Shown here piece after piece: positions 63,501 through 64,000 of a stretch of DNA of 64,000 nt. Source of the stretch: Spirometra erinaceieuropaei. Lineage: Eukaryota > Platyhelminthes > Cestoda > Diphyllobothriidea > Diphyllobothriidae. The notes below the pieces were generated by a model that was not told the origin of the DNA, searched no databases, and worked only from the letters and a program-made list of their open reading frames with translations. The stretch lies in the NCBI GenBank assembly GCA_902702965.1, contig CACRXP010000887.1, forward strand, positions 109,726 through 173,725, in the 5' to 3' direction. Positions within the stretch are counted from its first letter, which is position 1. Each line of letters begins with the position of its first letter. The position numbers and the translations under genes are program-made.

Positions 63501-64000
63501 GCAGATTTAAATTTAGCGGGTGATAATGACAACAGGACAAGGCCATCAAAGTCTTCGACGAAGGCAAACTAATTTCTACAAAATGCGATATTAACGATGG
63601 CATAAAACATTACCTGTCAGATTTAATAACGCCCCAAGCTACCTCGACAGCACCCTTGAATGTAAATAACGAGGGTTTTTGTTTGACAAAGTAGATATAA
63701 GTATGCCATCCTGTATACCGTTGTCATCAATTTTTCTCAATTTTCCCAGCGCCCTAAACAGAATTCAGTTAAATTTGAAGAAATGACCTCGTAGTTAGGG
63801 GGTACAGAAATATGCCAGAAATGGAACCTAGAGTTAAACTCAGCCCTGAAGGATCTATCAGCTCATTTGATCGACAGCTGAACCTTTAATCTTGAAGTAT
63901 ACTCAGTGGACCGCACTTATCGTCATGTAGGAGATTACCCAGAAACTCGAAATAAAGACTACCATGATCGTCGACAATGTCTAATTGTTCGGAACTTGTT
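63501..64000. other. no gene recognised
   Basis: No supported frame or repeat match to the end of the window. Short fragments around 63830-63900 ('ctcagccctgaaggatctat') resemble sequence near 23570-23585, in the minus-strand CR1 relic, but too briefly to call. Confidence 0.35.

Noticed and set aside
1..64000. CRISPR arrays, bacterial operons, riboswitches, ribosomal RNA
   Set aside because: No regularly spaced identical repeats, ribosome-binding sites with packed genes, or rRNA-like blocks were seen; the content is eukaryotic transposon relics.

Overview
The window looks like repeat-dense eukaryotic DNA. No intact host gene could be recognised. The transposon mix is CR1-like LINEs with FADD-type reverse transcriptases, an RTE LINE with a C2H2 zinc-finger tail, Penelope-like GIY-YIG elements, Ty3/gypsy pol, a Merlin-like transposase remnant, tRNA-headed SINEs and TTAGGG-like tracts. 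This suggests a flatworm, most likely a large-genome tapeworm of the diphyllobothriid kind. That is an inference from element families, not from a species marker. Three runs of N (3326-3674, 38660-38915, 55190-55422) mark a draft assembly.

Layout. 0.1-5.3 kb holds minus-strand LINE pieces: a CR1 3' end, a degraded RT, an RTE endonuclease cut by a gap, and an EN-RT linker. 5.3-8.5 kb is a 5'-truncated, frame-broken plus-strand Ty3/gypsy pol with a probable 3' LTR. 8.5-14.4 kb is one LINE split by a nearly complete CR1 copy, here called CR1-A. 15.3-18.9 kb is a second long CR1 copy, CR1-B. It carries a small inverted-repeat insertion with a 9-bp target duplication and a stray Penelope terminus. 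19.1-24.1 kb has a decayed minus-strand gypsy, a 1.1-kb fold-back element and a minus-strand CR1 relic. 24-28.5 kb is mostly unassigned, with one long-TIR MITE.

The dominant structure is an imperfect inverted duplication from about 28.56 to 46.20 kb. The left arm is 28.56-37.16 kb and the right arm 38.92-46.20 kb. Each arm carries, in mirror order, an 89-codon cysteine-rich open frame, a long-TIR MITE, unassigned sequence, a family A repeat and a Penelope GIY-YIG cassette. The core holds about 1.2 kb of unique sequence, a degenerate CCCTAA tract and an N gap. The arms have diverged, by eye about 4% at the outer ends and about 15% near the centre. The left arm has a SINE insertion and a tandem duplication that the right arm lacks, which argues against a simple assembly artefact.

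The right flank (46.2-64 kb) has further SINEs, MITEs, a second Penelope cassette with inverted ends, another internally deleted CR1 copy, paired family A repeats, an RTE reverse transcriptase with zinc-finger tail, a Merlin-like fragment, a third Penelope fragment and two TTAGGG-like tracts.

Almost every coding region is interrupted by stops or frameshifts, so products are named by family and treated as relics. The genes do not form a pathway. The biology here is transposon nesting, inverted termini and one large inverted duplication.
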